From NCBI RefSeq assembly GCF_000314795.2, contig NZ_KB373314.1:1190526-1254525 (forward strand): a stretch of 64,000 bases of DNA. The letters are read 5' to 3'. Positions 34,784 through 45,270 of this stretch are shown in pieces; the first letter of the stretch is position 1, and every line of letters begins with the position of its first letter. The translations under genes were made by a program, and so were the position numbers. The notes under the pieces were generated by a model. The model did no database searches and was not told the DNA's origin. It saw nothing but the letters and a program-made list of their open reading frames with translations. This stretch comes from Streptococcus sp. F0442. Its GTDB lineage: Bacteria > Bacillota > Bacilli > Lactobacillales > Streptococcaceae.

Positions 34784-36628
34784 TCAAGAGCGTTGATAGA
34801 GTTTGAAATGCCGGTATTTCTTCTCAACTAGACGGTAATTTTCTTTGAGGAGCTTCTTCATATTAGAGGTCAACTCTACTTGATTGTTAACCACAATATA
34901 CTTAGCTTCAGATCGATCGATCTGTTGAGTCACATTGGTCCGGTTCTCATAAATTCCCAGATAAGAAGTTGGAGTCAATAAGGCAGAAGCCGCCAAACGA
35001 TCACTCTCTTGGTAAAGAGTAGCCCTTGTATCCCAAGCATAAATGGTCTCCTTAGACTTGCTATGCTTTTGGATGTAGCTTGCGATTTCGCTCCGTTCAC
35101 TAGATTGACCGGGTTGAAGAACCTGATCTTGCACTACTGGGGATGCAACTAAATAGATAAGGGCGATTACTGGTAAGAAAGCTTGACTTGTAAAGTAAGC
35201 AGCCCAGACTTTCTTGTTTTTCTTCTTACGGCCACGACGTTCAAGCCCTTCATCCGTTTCCTCGTCCCGTGAGAACCAAAGCGCAAATAAAGGAAGGACA
35301 AATGGCAACATCGGCAATAGTTGATAAGCCCCTTGTTCAGGGAGACCAATCGACACAAGGAGAACAACCAGGCTACCCACCCATCCCATAAAACGGAAGA
35401 TCCGACGAGCGCTGCTATCTTGCTTGGTAAAGGACATTAAAAAGGCAGAAACCAAACCAAAGGCAAGCGCTAATAGTCCGTAATAAATGGCATTGCTAAA
35501 AGTCTGTCCATTCGTGAAATTCAAGGCGTTAAAGACATAGGTCACTTGATTAATGGCATAGCCGAAAGTCTGATTCCAAACGGTCACATACCCAATTGGA
35601 TAAAAGACAAGTGAAAAACCAAGAAGGGCAGCCAACATTTGATAGAAACCACGCGCCCATCTCTTCTCCTTGATATTAAAACCTGTTAAGCCAAGGAAGG
35701 CTAACAAGTAGAAGAGTGCACTGGTCATCGGATCAATCAAGAAAGCCACAGCTGCGATTGCACCGTAAAAGATAAAGCCTTCGTCCTTACGATCCCCAAT
35801 TAGATAAGCCAAAATAAAATTCATGCTGGCAAATAGGATTGGAAGGCTAAAGAAGGTCACATAAACTCCTCCAAAACCAAGGCCTAGTACTAAGAAATAA
35901 AAGAGTAATTGGATATTCTTGGCTGTACCTTTATCCGCCACGAGTAAGCGCACGACGCGATAGAGGTAAGTCCCTGCAAAGAAGAGGGCAATCGCTTGGA
36001 GGAGCATCAAGATCCAATGCCCACCAGCTAAGCTTCCTAACCAATTGATCGCATAGTAGAGGAGGCCGTTGGTCCCGTAAAAATCACCAAATGGTACTTG
36101 ACCTTTGGTCATCGCCCAGCCGGCATAGAGGTCTTGAGACTGCTGGTTAGTTGCAAAACGGGTCAAAAATGGCACCCCGACATGAAGCAAACTAATCAAG
36201 AGGCTCAGTACAAATGGAAGCGCCAATGGCACTGGGCGTTTGGCTTGACTGCGGACAGGCTCAACCGCCACATCCTCTTCCAGCTCCTCGGCCTTTTCTT
36301 CTACAATGGGTGCTTCCGCTGTTCCTGCTTCCACTTTCCCTTTACGCGAACGACGATTGGCCCGACTTAGGGGCTGTTCTGGTTCCTCTTTCGGTTCTGC
36401 TAGCAATTCCGGATCTGATACAAGCGTATCTTCAACCTCAACGACAGCATCTGATGCTTCATTAGTATAGGGTTCCTCTAGAGCCTCTACTTGCGAATGA
36501 TGAGAAGGCTGCTCTTCACGAAAGATCGACTTGTCTAACACTTCGCGAATCTCACGTGTGTCTTGGAAACTATCTCCCACGTGAAGCCCTAATTTTTTTG
36601 AAGTCATTTCTTGCTCTTTTTCGCTCAT
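34784..36628 (-). CDS. Polytopic membrane protein, GT-C glycosyltransferase-like
   Basis: 614 residues. An acidic, disordered cytoplasmic N-terminus (about 1-130) precedes about 12 membrane helices. The loop after the first helix, QDLYAGWAMTKGQVPFGDFYGTNG, resembles the acidic first loop of GT-C lipid-sugar-dependent glycosyltransferases. The C-terminal 110 residues form an extracytoplasmic domain (IYAWDTRATLYQESDRLAAS). A role in decorating a wall or lipid polymer outside the membrane is inferred; no substrate can be named. AAGGAAAA ribosome binding site. Confidence 0.75.
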   Translation of the reverse strand: MSEKEQEMTSKKLGLHVGDSFQDTREIREVLDKSIFREEQPSHHSQVEALEEPYTNEASDAVVEVEDTLVSDPELLAEPKEEPEQPLSRANRRSRKGKVEAGTAEAPIVEEKAEELEEDVAVEPVRSQAKRPVPLALPFVLSLLISLLHVGVPFLTRFATNQQSQDLYAGWAMTKGQVPFGDFYGTNGLLYYAINWLGSLAGGHWILMLLQAIALFFAGTYLYRVVRLLVADKGTAKNIQLLFYFLVLGLGFGGVYVTFFSLPILFASMNFILAYLIGDRKDEGFIFYGAIAAVAFLIDPMTSALFYLLAFLGLTGFNIKEKRWARGFYQMLAALLGFSLVFYPIGYVTVWNQTFGYAINQVTYVFNALNFTNGQTFSNAIYYGLLALAFGLVSAFLMSFTKQDSSARRIFRFMGWVGSLVVLLVSIGLPEQGAYQLLPMLPFVLPLFALWFSRDEETDEGLERRGRKKKNKKVWAAYFTSQAFLPVIALIYLVASPVVQDQVLQPGQSSERSEIASYIQKHSKSKETIYAWDTRATLYQESDRLAASALLTPTSYLGIYENRTNVTQQIDRSEAKYIVVNNQVELTSNMKKLLKENYRLVEKKYRHFKLYQRS

Positions 36629-36745
36629 TCTTTTTCCTTTTCTTCACTATTCCTCTGCTTTTCCTTTTAGAAAAAAGCTCCTTATCTTTTCTAGTATACC
36701 AAATTCTGCCGACCCTGTCAGCCTCTTGCCACATAGTGATAGGTA

Positions 36746-36779
36746 AAAAGAGTCAGGCCTCTCAGCTTCTGACTCTTTT
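36746..36779 (-). terminator. Terminator after cls
   Basis: AAAAGAGTCAG and CTGACTCTTTT flank a 12-base loop, with T residues following on the minus strand. Confidence 0.8.
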
Positions 36780-36798
36780 CTCTGTTTTCACACACTTG

Positions 36799-38334
36799 TT
36801 ACAACATCGGTGTGAATAATTGCATAATTTCCTTGATCAAACTTTGGTGCCATGTAAAGCGGAAGGTATCTTCCGTGATCTCCTGAGACACTTCAAAAAT
36901 GTGATCAAAGTCTGCTCGAATCTCTTTCAGTGCAGGTGTCCGATACATCCAGACCGCATTTTCGTAGTGATGGACCAAACTACGGTAGTCAAAGTTGATC
37001 GTTCCCACAACCGCCATTTCATCATCTGCTAACACTTGCTTACTGTGGATAAAACCGGGCGTGTATTCATAGATTTTTACACCTGCATCCATCAGATCCA
37101 AGTAAGCCCCACGTGTGACGATTTGGATCAATTTTTTATCCGGAATATGCGGGGTCACAATCCGGACATCTACCCCACGAAGGGCAGCATTGCGAATATC
37201 CTCTGTCAAATCGTAGTCAATGATCAAGTAAGGGGTCGTAATGTAGACATAATCTGTCGCCTGATTGATCATATTTTGATAGACTGTCTTTCCGACCTGC
37301 GACTTGTAAATCGGCTTTGGTCCACTCCCATAGGGAATATATAGTCCTTCGCCTTCAACTGCTTGATTTTCCATATGGTAACGATCAAAATCCTCAATTT
37401 CACCACGGTTAATGTACCAGGTCATGAGAAACAGTCGGGTCAAAGCCTTAACCGCTCGTCCGTCCAAACGGATAGCACTGTCCTTCCAGTGGCCAAACCG
37501 CTCAATCTGATTGATATATTCGTCTGCCAAATTGACACCACCTGTATAGCCAATCTGACCATCAATGACCAGAATCTTACGGTGATCTCGGTTGTTATAA
37601 GCTACCGTCAGACGGGGAATCACCTTGTTAAATTTATGGGCATCAATCCCCATCTTTCGCAGCCGTTTGGTATAGTTCCCTGCCAGGGTCGCCATACAGC
37701 CAATATCGTCATAAAGGAGCTTGACTTCAACCCCTTCTTTCACTTTCTGCTCTAGAATTTCTAGGATACTGTCCCACATCAAGCCCTCATCAATGATGTA
37801 AAACTCGATGAAGATAAATTTTTTCGCCGCTTTCAGATCCTCTAGCAATTGCGCATACATTTCCTCTCCAAGAGGATAAAAGGTTGACGCCGTCCCATTA
37901 TAGAGGTCTGCATTGTGGTCCATGGATAGAATCGACTTGACCAAGCCATAGACCGCCTTGCTTTCTTGCTTGAGTTCCTTACGCAGTTGCTGACTATTGT
38001 CCTCTATATGCTTCATAGACTCCATATTTTCTAGCTGAAGGATCTCCTTTTTGGACAAACGTCGTTCGCCAAACATGAGGTATAGGAGCGATCCAAAGAC
38101 AGGAATAACCGCAATCAAGAGCCAGGTCACCTTATTTTCAGGAGGGGTATTACGATTGACAATCGCCAAGATCGTTGACACATATAAAAGTCCAATAACT
38201 GCTACAGATAGCCAATGCGGGAACCATTTATTGAGCCAAAAGAAGGCTGCAAAGGAGGCCCATAGTTCAAAACCCATAAACAAAATACTAAATCCATACT
38301 TGGACATTAAAAGACGTAATTTTCGAAAGGTCAC
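36799..38334 (-). CDS. cls: Cardiolipin synthase
   Basis: 511 residues from the GTG at 38334, five bases after AAAGGAGG; the open frame to 38415 lacks a ribosome binding site. Two N-terminal membrane helices precede two phospholipase-D motifs, HRKILVIDGQIGYTGG and HSKQVLADDEMAVVGT, each supplying the catalytic His, Lys and Asp. It condenses phosphatidylglycerol to cardiolipin at the membrane. Length fits the streptococcal enzyme. Confidence 0.95.
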   Translation of the reverse strand: MTFRKLRLLMSKYGFSILFMGFELWASFAAFFWLNKWFPHWLSVAVIGLLYVSTILAIVNRNTPPENKVTWLLIAVIPVFGSLLYLMFGERRLSKKEILQLENMESMKHIEDNSQQLRKELKQESKAVYGLVKSILSMDHNADLYNGTASTFYPLGEEMYAQLLEDLKAAKKFIFIEFYIIDEGLMWDSILEILEQKVKEGVEVKLLYDDIGCMATLAGNYTKRLRKMGIDAHKFNKVIPRLTVAYNNRDHRKILVIDGQIGYTGGVNLADEYINQIERFGHWKDSAIRLDGRAVKALTRLFLMTWYINRGEIEDFDRYHMENQAVEGEGLYIPYGSGPKPIYKSQVGKTVYQNMINQATDYVYITTPYLIIDYDLTEDIRNAALRGVDVRIVTPHIPDKKLIQIVTRGAYLDLMDAGVKIYEYTPGFIHSKQVLADDEMAVVGTINFDYRSLVHHYENAVWMYRTPALKEIRADFDHIFEVSQEITEDTFRFTWHQSLIKEIMQLFTPML

Positions 38335-38482
38335 GGCATCCTCCTTTTTTCTTTCTACTAGTATACCAATTCTTTTTACCCGATGCAACGGCCAACCAAC
38401 TCCCTTTGAAGCCATGAAAAAGAGGGGAAGACTCCCCTTCCGCCTCTCGAATCAATGATAGATACAATCTGATATAGCTTTC

Positions 38483-38899
38483 TTATTGTTTGGTCAATTC
38501 AATGATGCCTTGATCATCCTCTGCCTGCTCCAAATCTTCTAGCGATAACTGGTTCCCTTCAATGCGATAGCGATAAGGCTCATCCCCAATGCGCATGGAT
38601 TGGTTGACCGGATCAACACTCACCTCTTTGGTCTCTTCTTCTCCATCAGCGTCTTGCACCGTAAATGTACCTTTTTGACCCGTCACAACAAGAAGGATCG
38701 TATGCTCTTCGTCCTGCCCTCGATAACTACCATCTATGGATACCCCATGCTCTGACTGTTCGCTAGACGGAGCTACTATCTCTGATGAGCTAGAACTTTC
38801 TCCATTTGACAACTGGCTTGCTTGATCCTGCTGGCTACAAGCCGTCAGGAAAATCGCGACCATAAAGGTCAACGCAACCACTATTTTTTTCATCATCAT
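38483..38899 (-). CDS. Small lipoprotein of unknown function
   Basis: 138 residues. Lipoprotein signal MMMKKIVVALTFMVAIFLTAC with lipobox LTAC, a Ser/Glu-rich linker (about 28-50), then a small beta-rich domain (DGSYRGQDEEHTILLVVTGQKG onward). Three consecutive ATG codons follow AAAGGAG, so the exact start is ambiguous by six bases. Lipid-anchored outside the membrane; no function assigned. Confidence 0.85.
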   Translation of the reverse strand: MMMKKIVVALTFMVAIFLTACSQQDQASQLSNGESSSSSEIVAPSSEQSEHGVSIDGSYRGQDEEHTILLVVTGQKGTFTVQDADGEEETKEVSVDPVNQSMRIGDEPYRYRIEGNQLSLEDLEQAEDDQGIIELTKQ

Positions 38900-38969
38900 C
38901 GACTCCTTTCGCCTTCAACGGATACCATCTACCACCAGTATACGCCAAGAAAGTCTTCTGGTCAATTGT

Positions 38970-40202
38970 TTAAGCCTCTAATAAGAATGCCCTTACTTCT
39001 GCAATAAAATACAAGGAGCCCGTTACAAATAAGACCTCATCGGAACGACTCTGTTCCAAAAACTCCTGAATATAAGACTTATAGTCAGCTACATAGGGCA
39101 AGTCTTGACGATCACCCTGTGTGACTACTTCTCCATAATGGAAGGTTGTCAAAATCAATTCAGCCTCTGGTAAGCCCACTTGAAGTGCTTCGAGCATCCC
39201 GCTGTAGTCTTTTCGCTTGAGGGCTCCAAATAATACCTTCACTCGTCTCCCTGCTAAGCTCTTTGCAAACTCGATCAATCGCGCCATTGCATGGGGATTA
39301 TGAGCCCCATCTAGATACAACTGCTCTCCAAATAGCTCTAAACGTCCTGGCCAACGAGTCTCCTGCAAGGCAAGCTTAACCCGATTCATATCCACTGCTT
39401 GTTCTAGGCCCTCCATGTAGAGGAAAAAGGCCTCTAAAGCTACCGCAGCATTTTCTCGTTGGTAGTCACCCTTCAAGCCAAGAGGAGGTAAGACAAGCTC
39501 CGCTCTTTCATTCCAAAAACGATCCTGCTCCAAGCCAAAATCTTTCTGGAAGGTGTGAAGATCCACAGCTAATTGCTCTGCTTTTTCTCGGCAAACGGCT
39601 GTAGCTTCATCCGATAAAGGCCCCACCACTGCTTTCTTGCCTTCTTTAAAGATCCCTGCCTTTTGCTGAGCAATTGCCGCAATAGTCGCTCCTAGCGTTT
39701 CTTGGTGATCCAGGCCAACCGAAGTGATCACTGCAATCTCTCCTGTCACTACATTGGTCGTGTCCAGAAGTCCACCGATACCGACTTCCAGCAGGACCAC
39801 ATCCACTGCTTGTTCCTTAAAATACAAAAGGGACATGAGACAGATAATCTCAAAATAGGAGAGTTGATCCTGGGTTTGGAGCAAGATTTGCTCCATTTGT
39901 TGTACCTGTTGGCCGATCCTAGTAAAATCTTCATCTGAAATTGGCTGATCCCCGATACAAATCCGGTCATGAATACTGATCATGTGGGGAGAAGTAAAGG
40001 TTCCAACCTTCTTCCCATGAGACATCAACAGTTGGCGCATAAAGGCAATCGTTGAGCCCTTTCCATTGGTCCCTGTTACATGAAGGATCGGGTAAGCCTT
40101 GTCAGGCATCCCTAGCAGAGTTACTGCCTGCTCCATACGATCCAGTCCTGATCGAAAATTCAGACCAATCCGACTATTCATCCATTGCTCAATCTTATTC
40201 AC
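38970..40202 (-). CDS. folC: Folylpolyglutamate synthase / dihydrofolate synthase
   Basis: 410 residues from a GTG at 40202 with AGGAGG five bases upstream; an ATG overlapping it is out of frame. ATP-binding motif HVTGTNGKGST near residue 43, VLLEVGIGGLLDTTN near 117, and YLDGAHNPHA near 300 are Mur-ligase-family signatures of FolC. It adds glutamate to folates in the cytosol. Confidence 0.95.
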   Translation of the reverse strand: MNKIEQWMNSRIGLNFRSGLDRMEQAVTLLGMPDKAYPILHVTGTNGKGSTIAFMRQLLMSHGKKVGTFTSPHMISIHDRICIGDQPISDEDFTRIGQQVQQMEQILLQTQDQLSYFEIICLMSLLYFKEQAVDVVLLEVGIGGLLDTTNVVTGEIAVITSVGLDHQETLGATIAAIAQQKAGIFKEGKKAVVGPLSDEATAVCREKAEQLAVDLHTFQKDFGLEQDRFWNERAELVLPPLGLKGDYQRENAAVALEAFFLYMEGLEQAVDMNRVKLALQETRWPGRLELFGEQLYLDGAHNPHAMARLIEFAKSLAGRRVKVLFGALKRKDYSGMLEALQVGLPEAELILTTFHYGEVVTQGDRQDLPYVADYKSYIQEFLEQSRSDEVLFVTGSLYFIAEVRAFLLEA

Positions 40203-40341
40203 ATCTTCCTCCTAAAAGAAAAAAGCAACAAAGCCTCTTCTGACATTTGCGCTCCTTTCTTTTGTACTCGTTTCTTTACGTTCCTATTTCCATCAAGCCC
40301 TTTGGACTTGTCAGCTCTCTCATATTTCCAGGAGTTGGGCT

Positions 40342-40364
40342 AAAAACGTCCCCCGGACGTTTTT
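40342..40364 (-). terminator. Terminator of the ireB-ruvX-DUF1292 operon
   Basis: AAAAACGTCC and GGACGTTTTT flank GGG and are followed by T residues on the minus strand. Confidence 0.9.
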
Positions 40365-40668
40365 ACTCCTCCATAAAGCTGTTGAAGACTTCTTCGATCA
40401 TGTCCCATTCTGCATCTGAGTCTTCTGGGATTGGTTGAAGGTCACCTTCTGTTCCATCTTCATTTTCTGTAAATGAATAAGCTTGGATTTCAACTTCGCC
40501 GTTTTCATCTTCTTCTGCATTGGCAGGGATCAAAAGGACATAGTTCTTGCCAAATTCTTCTTTTCCATCGATGGTCAAAAGGATTTCAAAAAGTGTTTCA
40601 TTTCCTTGTTCATCCACCAATGTGATTAATTCACGTTCTTCATGGTCGTGGTTATGATCATGTGCCAT
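40363..40668 (-). CDS. DUF1292 family protein (YrzB-like)
   Basis: 101 residues, strongly acidic, with a His-rich start ([17 protein letters not shown]). The [21 protein letters not shown] and [13 protein letters not shown] stretches are typical of DUF1292 proteins, which in Firmicutes follow ireB and ruvX as here. No established function. Confidence 0.92.
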   Translation of the reverse strand: MAHDHNHDHEERELITLVDEQGNETLFEILLTIDGKEEFGKNYVLLIPANAEEDENGEVEIQAYSFTENEDGTEGDLQPIPEDSDAEWDMIEEVFNSFMEE

Positions 40669-40689
40669 ACTGTTTTCCTCGTTTTCTTT

Positions 40690-41109
40690 CTAAAAATTGC
40701 GATCTAAATAATTTTGTAAAATGAGCTGGGCGGCCAACTTATCAATGACTTTTTTACGCTTGCTACGGCTCACATCTGCTTGTTCGATCAACATCCGCTC
40801 TGCAGCTACTGTGGTCAATCGCTCATCTTGATAATCAACTGGTAAGCCAAACTTTTCAGCAATCATGGCACCATAAACCTGACTAGCTTCCACACGTGGT
40901 CCGCTGGTGTTGTTCATATTTTTGGGCAAGCCCACAACAAAACGATCCACCTTGTACTGAGCCACTAATTCGGATAAGCGCTCCAAACCGAATTCTTTTT
41001 TATCCTCATCGATTTGGATGATTTCAAGACCTTGAGCTGTAAAACCAAGGGGATCACTTACCGCAACCCCAACTGTTTTTGAGCCAACATCCAATCCCAT
41101 AATTCTCAT
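40690..41109 (-). CDS. ruvX: Putative Holliday junction resolvase / pre-16S rRNA nuclease
   Basis: 139 residues. The RNase H-like fold begins [19 protein letters not shown] and contains [15 protein letters not shown] and DERLTT. YqgF/RuvX proteins are linked to 16S rRNA 5' maturation and to Holliday junction resolution. The start overlaps the ireB stop. Confidence 0.95.
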   Translation of the reverse strand: MRIMGLDVGSKTVGVAVSDPLGFTAQGLEIIQIDEDKKEFGLERLSELVAQYKVDRFVVGLPKNMNNTSGPRVEASQVYGAMIAEKFGLPVDYQDERLTTVAAERMLIEQADVSRSKRKKVIDKLAAQLILQNYLDRNF

Positions 41110-41375
41110 TAGAGGTCTATTCCTTGCCCTTTCAAATAATAACGCACCAATTCTTCAACGATTTCGTCTCGTTCATACTTACGAATTTGGTTTCGCGCAT
41201 TGTTATACCGAGGTACATAGGCAGGATCACCACTAAGTACGTATCCTACGATTTGATTAATTGGATTGTAGCCTTTTTCATCCAGTGATAAATAAACATC
41301 TTTCAAGGTTTCGCTAATTTCCTTACGATTTGAATCATCAAGATTAAAACGTACTGTTTCATCTGTAAATCCCAC
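41109..41375 (-). CDS. ireB: IreB-family regulatory phosphoprotein
   Basis: 88 residues from a GTG, starting [19 protein letters not shown] with the conserved N-terminal Thr residues that are phosphorylated by the IreK/PrkC-type kinase in enterococci. [27 protein letters not shown] is the family signature. First gene of ireB-ruvX-DUF1292, with a good promoter at 41406-41434. Confidence 0.94.
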   Translation of the reverse strand: MGFTDETVRFNLDDSNRKEISETLKDVYLSLDEKGYNPINQIVGYVLSGDPAYVPRYNNARNQIRKYERDEIVEELVRYYLKGQGIDL

Positions 41376-41405
41376 AAGAACACCCTCTTTCCTTAGAATA
41401 TTACT

Positions 41406-41434
41406 ATTATACCATAATCAGAGCCTTTTCACAA
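41406..41434 (-). promoter_or_regulatory. ireB operon promoter
   Basis: -35 TTGTGA (41429-41434), 17-base spacer, -10 TATAAT (41406-41411) with a TGG extension. Confidence 0.85.
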
Positions 41435-41501
41435 CGGACAAGCCATTGATTTTAGAGCTTTTTCAAGCATTTTTAGGCTACTGATCCCCGACTGTTCTAT
41501 T

Positions 41502-42098
41502 TTATTTTTGCTCACTCGCTCCGGCATTGATGAGATTATCCGCAAATTGACTTGGTGTCAACTTCAACAACTCTGGCAAGTGATTATTTTTGAAGTAGGT
41601 CATGCCTTCTGCCTTCTTCACATCCATGGCTTCAAAGTCATAGGTAATGGTCACCTTGTACTCATTCTCATTTTCCAAGGTCAGATCAGCCGTGAAACCA
41701 GGCACTGTCAAAGCTTCCTTAAAGGCATCATCCTTATTAAAGGATTCTCTCAATTGCTTTTGTGCTTCTTCGACACCGACCTGTTGGATCCCTTTTTTCA
41801 ATTCCTCATCGGTTGCCGTCACATTGATGGTCTCCAATTTCTTGAAGGTGTTGCCCACATAGGTTACGATTTGGGTCTGTTGCGTTCCCTTGTCATCTTT
41901 TGGAAAGACAAAGGTTCGTGTGATCACTTGATTCTCCTCAGCCTTTTGCAAGATACTCTTATTATCTTTTTGCAGCTGTTCTGCTTTCGCTTTGATTGCT
42001 TTTTGCTCACTTGAGGTTGGCGTTTTCGCTTGCTTTTTTTGACCGCATCCTGTCAAACACAAAACAAGAGTACCCAATAAGAAGATCTTTCTTTTCAT
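41502..42098 (-). CDS. YehR-like lipoprotein (DUF1307)
   Basis: 198 residues. Signal peptide MKRKIFLLGTLVLCLTGC with lipobox LTGC. A helical Lys/Gln-rich stretch follows, then a domain with TRTFVFPKDDKGTQQTQIVTY and the C-terminal TYFKNNHLPELLKLTPSQFADNL, in the manner of DUF1307 lipoproteins. Membrane-anchored, function unknown. Extended -10 TACAAT at 42133-42138. Confidence 0.85.
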   Translation of the reverse strand: MKRKIFLLGTLVLCLTGCGQKKQAKTPTSSEQKAIKAKAEQLQKDNKSILQKAEENQVITRTFVFPKDDKGTQQTQIVTYVGNTFKKLETINVTATDEELKKGIQQVGVEEAQKQLRESFNKDDAFKEALTVPGFTADLTLENENEYKVTITYDFEAMDVKKAEGMTYFKNNHLPELLKLTPSQFADNLINAGASEQK

Positions 42099-42195
42099 TT
42101 TTCATTCCTTACTAGTTATTGGTTTCTAAAATATTGTATCACAGATTTGGGAAAATGGCGCAGGAAACTACTCTGCATTTCTAAATTTAAAGAAA

Positions 42196-42225
42196 AAAAT
42201 CAGAAACAAACTGTTTCTGATTTTC
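42196..42225 (-). terminator. Terminator after spx
   Basis: AATCAGAAACA and TGTTTCTGATT flank a short loop, followed by TTTTTT on the minus strand. Confidence 0.85.
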
Positions 42226-42232
42226 AATTGCT

Positions 42233-42631
42233 TTAAAGTGCTGCACGCATCCGCGCTTCTGCATTTTCTACATTTCGAACTGATCGTGGCAAGAAGGCAC
42301 GAATATCGTCTTCTTTGTAGCCAACTTGGAGGCGTTTATCATCTACCAAGATAGGACTTTTTAGAATACGTGGAGTTTCCATAATGATATCAATGACTTC
42401 ATTGACACTCAAGTCTTCGATATCCACTCCTAGATTTTTAGCGTATCGATTTTTTGAAGAGACAATGCTTGCCACTCCATTTTCAGTCTTTGTAAGGATA
42501 TCCAATAATTCTTCTTTGGTGATCCCTTCCTTACCGAGGTTTTGTTCTTTATAAGTTAGCTGGTGAGCGTTGAGCCAAGTCTTTGCTTTTTTACAGCTGG
42601 TGCAACTTGACACTGTATATATTTTAATCAT
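42233..42631 (-). CDS. spxA: Transcriptional regulator Spx
   Basis: 132 residues. ArsC-like thioredoxin fold with the redox switch Cys10-Thr-Ser-Cys13 (SSCTSCKKAKTWL), followed by ILKSPILVDDKRLQVGYKEDDIRAFLPR. Spx binds the alpha subunit of RNA polymerase and reprograms transcription under oxidative stress; it is normally degraded by ClpXP. A 16-bp inverted repeat sits at the inferred transcription start. Confidence 0.95.
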   Translation of the reverse strand: MIKIYTVSSCTSCKKAKTWLNAHQLTYKEQNLGKEGITKEELLDILTKTENGVASIVSSKNRYAKNLGVDIEDLSVNEVIDIIMETPRILKSPILVDDKRLQVGYKEDDIRAFLPRSVRNVENAEARMRAAL

Positions 42632-42651
42632 GCATGCACTCCTTTCGCTAC

Positions 42652-42678
42652 ACGATAATACTATCGTATTAAATTATA
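42652..42678 (-). promoter_or_regulatory. spxA promoter with inverted repeat at the start site
   Basis: -10 TATAAT (42673-42678) with a TGT extension and no clear -35. ACGATAATACTATCGT (42652-42667), six-base arms and a four-base centre, covers about +1 to +15. A regulator binding here would block initiation. Confidence 0.55.
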
Positions 42679-42718
42679 ACACAAAAACCATCAGTCTAGC
42701 GACCTATTTTGAAAAAAA

Positions 42719-43864
42719 TTAATCTTCAATTTCAATCGCGTCATCTAAATCTAGTGTCACTTCTTCTACGATCGGAGCTGCTTCTCCAGTTTTATCAAGC
42801 GGTTTCACTGCTTCGTCTTCTTCGATCAAACCAAAATGTACCCGAACCTTGTGGTCGATTTCGTCGAAAATTTCTGGGTGGTCTGCTAAGAACTTCTTAG
42901 CATTTTCAGATCCTTGACCGATTTTTTCACCGTTATATGAGTACCAAGCACCAGCTTTTTGGATGATATCCAAATCTGTTGCAATCTTCACCAATTCACC
43001 CGTACGTGAAATTCCTTCCCCGTACATGATTTCAACCATGGCTTCTTTAAACGGAGGAGCTACCTTGTTCTTCACAACCTTGATCTTTGTTTCCTTACCA
43101 ACGTTGGTATCTTTTTGGTCCCCAGTACCCTTGATTTGGGTATTTCCACGAACATCTAGACGGACAGAGGCGTAGAATTTCAGGGCACGACCACCAGGTG
43201 TCGTTTCAGGATTCCCAAACATGACTCCAACTTTTTCACGCAATTGGTTGATAAAGATGGCAATGGTCTTGGTCTTATTGATCGAAGCTCCAAGCTTACG
43301 CATCGCTTGGCTCATCATCCGCGCTTGCAAACCAACGTGACTATCCCCGATATCTCCATCGATTTCCGCACGTGGTACCAAGGCCGCAACAGAGTCGATA
43401 ACCACCAAATCAACCGCCCCAGAGTCGATCAATTTACCGGCAATTTCAAGTCCTTGTTCCCCTGAGTCTGGTTGAGACAAGAGAAGTTCGTCGATATTAA
43501 CCCCAAGAGCTGCTGCATATGATGGATCCAAGGCATGCTCGGCATCAATAAAGGCAGCAATACCCCCTTCTTTCTGTGCTTGCGCAACTGCATGGAGGGC
43601 AACGGTTGTTTTACCAGATGATTCCGGACCATAGATTTCGATGATCCGACCTTTTGGATAGCCCCCAGCACCCAAGGCAATATCAAGAGCCAATGAACCC
43701 GAGCTCATGACCTGAACTTTTTGTTCCGCGCGTTCGCCCAAACGCATGATGGATCCTTTCCCAAAATCCTTTTCGATCAACTTCAGGGCATCATTGAGCG
43801 CTTTTTCACGCTCATCTCCAAATTTCTTAGAGATATCATCTAATTTTTTCTGTTTTTTCGCCAT
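42719..43864 (-). CDS. recA: Recombinase RecA
   Basis: 381 residues. Walker [10 protein letters not shown] near residue 79, the [16 protein letters not shown] and [26 protein letters not shown] motifs, and an acidic C-terminus ([11 protein letters not shown]). RecA forms filaments on single-stranded DNA for homologous recombination, repair and transformation. It lies 119 bases after cinA on the same strand; no terminator is visible between them, so recA can be read from the cinA competence promoter. Confidence 0.98.
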   Translation of the reverse strand: MAKKQKKLDDISKKFGDEREKALNDALKLIEKDFGKGSIMRLGERAEQKVQVMSSGSLALDIALGAGGYPKGRIIEIYGPESSGKTTVALHAVAQAQKEGGIAAFIDAEHALDPSYAAALGVNIDELLLSQPDSGEQGLEIAGKLIDSGAVDLVVIDSVAALVPRAEIDGDIGDSHVGLQARMMSQAMRKLGASINKTKTIAIFINQLREKVGVMFGNPETTPGGRALKFYASVRLDVRGNTQIKGTGDQKDTNVGKETKIKVVKNKVAPPFKEAMVEIMYGEGISRTGELVKIATDLDIIQKAGAWYSYNGEKIGQGSENAKKFLADHPEIFDEIDHKVRVHFGLIEEDEAVKPLDKTGEAAPIVEEVTLDLDDAIEIED

Positions 43865-43983
43865 TCTTTTCTCCTATTTTTTACTATACAGGAAATGTAC
43901 GCAACTCACCAACGATTACCGTCATTTGAAAGGCTCATTTCCTATCCATTTTTAGAATCATTCTTCATTTGGCACAAACTTCA

Positions 43984-45252
43984 TTATACCAAATTTTCAC
44001 TATTTAATACAGCCAGGCGCACCAAATTAAAGGCATGAAGGACTGCAATTTCGCGGACATCAGCCCGGCTACGTCCAGCGATATTGACTTGGACACTGTC
44101 CACTCCATTTGGAGTTGCCAGTCCGATAAAGACCGTCCCTGCTGGATGCCCTTCTAGACTATCTGGTCCCGCAACTCCGGTCAGGCTAACACCATAATCG
44201 GATCCTGTTAATTTACGGGCCTGCGAAGCCATAGCTTGGGCTGTAAAATGCGACACCACTCCGTGTTGTTCTAAGTCTTGAGCTGAGATGGACAACATCT
44301 TGCTTTTCTCTTCTAAGCTATAGGTGACAAAACCGCCTGCGAAGATGCTGGAAGCACCTGAAAAATCTGCCAAAGTCGCTTGGAAAAGGCCAGCTGTCAG
44401 GCTTTCTGCAGCTGTAATGGTCTTACCAGTCTGTTTCAAAAGATCAAAAGCAACCTTGGCCATCGAATTGTCATCTCCATAACCGTAAAACAACTCTTGC
44501 AAGGGTTGATGATCCAGGGTGTGGCGTGATAAGATTTCCTTTTCTAAGACATCGAGCTTAGCATCCGCTTCTGCCTGATCTTTCGCCTTTGTAGACAGAC
44601 GCAAGGTCACTTCTCCTGTCTTGGCATAAGGAGCTACCGTCGGATCGCTCTGTTCTTCAATGATATCGGCTAAAATCGTAACCAGCTGGCTTTCCCCAAT
44701 CCCAAAGAAGCGCAAAACTCTTGAAAAGAGCTGCTCCCCTGTTGTCAAATGAGGTACCAATTGTTCATTGACCATTGGCTTTAACTCACTTGGAGGACCA
44801 GGTAGAACGACATAGGTCACATCGTCGACTTCAATCAAACCTCCAACCGCGAGACCTGTACGGTTTTGAAGGGGGATTGATCCAGCGATCATTTGTGCTT
44901 GTCGCTCATTATTGGGCGTCCGGACATAATCAGGGCGACTGGCAAAGAAGGTGTCGAGTTTGGCAAGCGCTGTTGGATCAAAAATCAGTTCTTTCCCTAA
45001 AAACTTGGCAAGGGTTTGCTTGGTCAAATCATCCTCTGTCGGACCAAGTCCACCGCACAAAATCACCAAATCGCTGCGCTTTGAAGCTGTCTCAATGGTC
45101 GAGAAGAGACGGCCTTCATTGTCTCCTACCGCCACATGATAATAGACATCAATTCCTAAACTAGCCAATTTTTCAGACAAGAATTGAGCATTGGTGTTCA
45201 CAATTTGTCCTGTTAGAATTTCTGTTCCCACTGCAATAATTTCCGCCTTCAT
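43984..45252 (-). CDS. cinA: Competence/damage-inducible protein CinA
   Basis: 422 residues from the ATG at 45252, preceded by GGGAGG; a GTG four codons upstream is part of that site. The N-terminal molybdopterin-binding-like domain ([33 protein letters not shown]) is followed by a C-terminal amidohydrolase domain ([35 protein letters not shown]). CinA family proteins have ADP-ribose pyrophosphatase or NMN deamidase activity in some species. It is a late competence gene upstream of recA. Confidence 0.95.
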   Translation of the reverse strand: MKAEIIAVGTEILTGQIVNTNAQFLSEKLASLGIDVYYHVAVGDNEGRLFSTIETASKRSDLVILCGGLGPTEDDLTKQTLAKFLGKELIFDPTALAKLDTFFASRPDYVRTPNNERQAQMIAGSIPLQNRTGLAVGGLIEVDDVTYVVLPGPPSELKPMVNEQLVPHLTTGEQLFSRVLRFFGIGESQLVTILADIIEEQSDPTVAPYAKTGEVTLRLSTKAKDQAEADAKLDVLEKEILSRHTLDHQPLQELFYGYGDDNSMAKVAFDLLKQTGKTITAAESLTAGLFQATLADFSGASSIFAGGFVTYSLEEKSKMLSISAQDLEQHGVVSHFTAQAMASQARKLTGSDYGVSLTGVAGPDSLEGHPAGTVFIGLATPNGVDSVQVNIAGRSRADVREIAVLHAFNLVRLAVLNSENLV

Positions 45253-45270
45253 GGTGCCTCCCACTTATAC

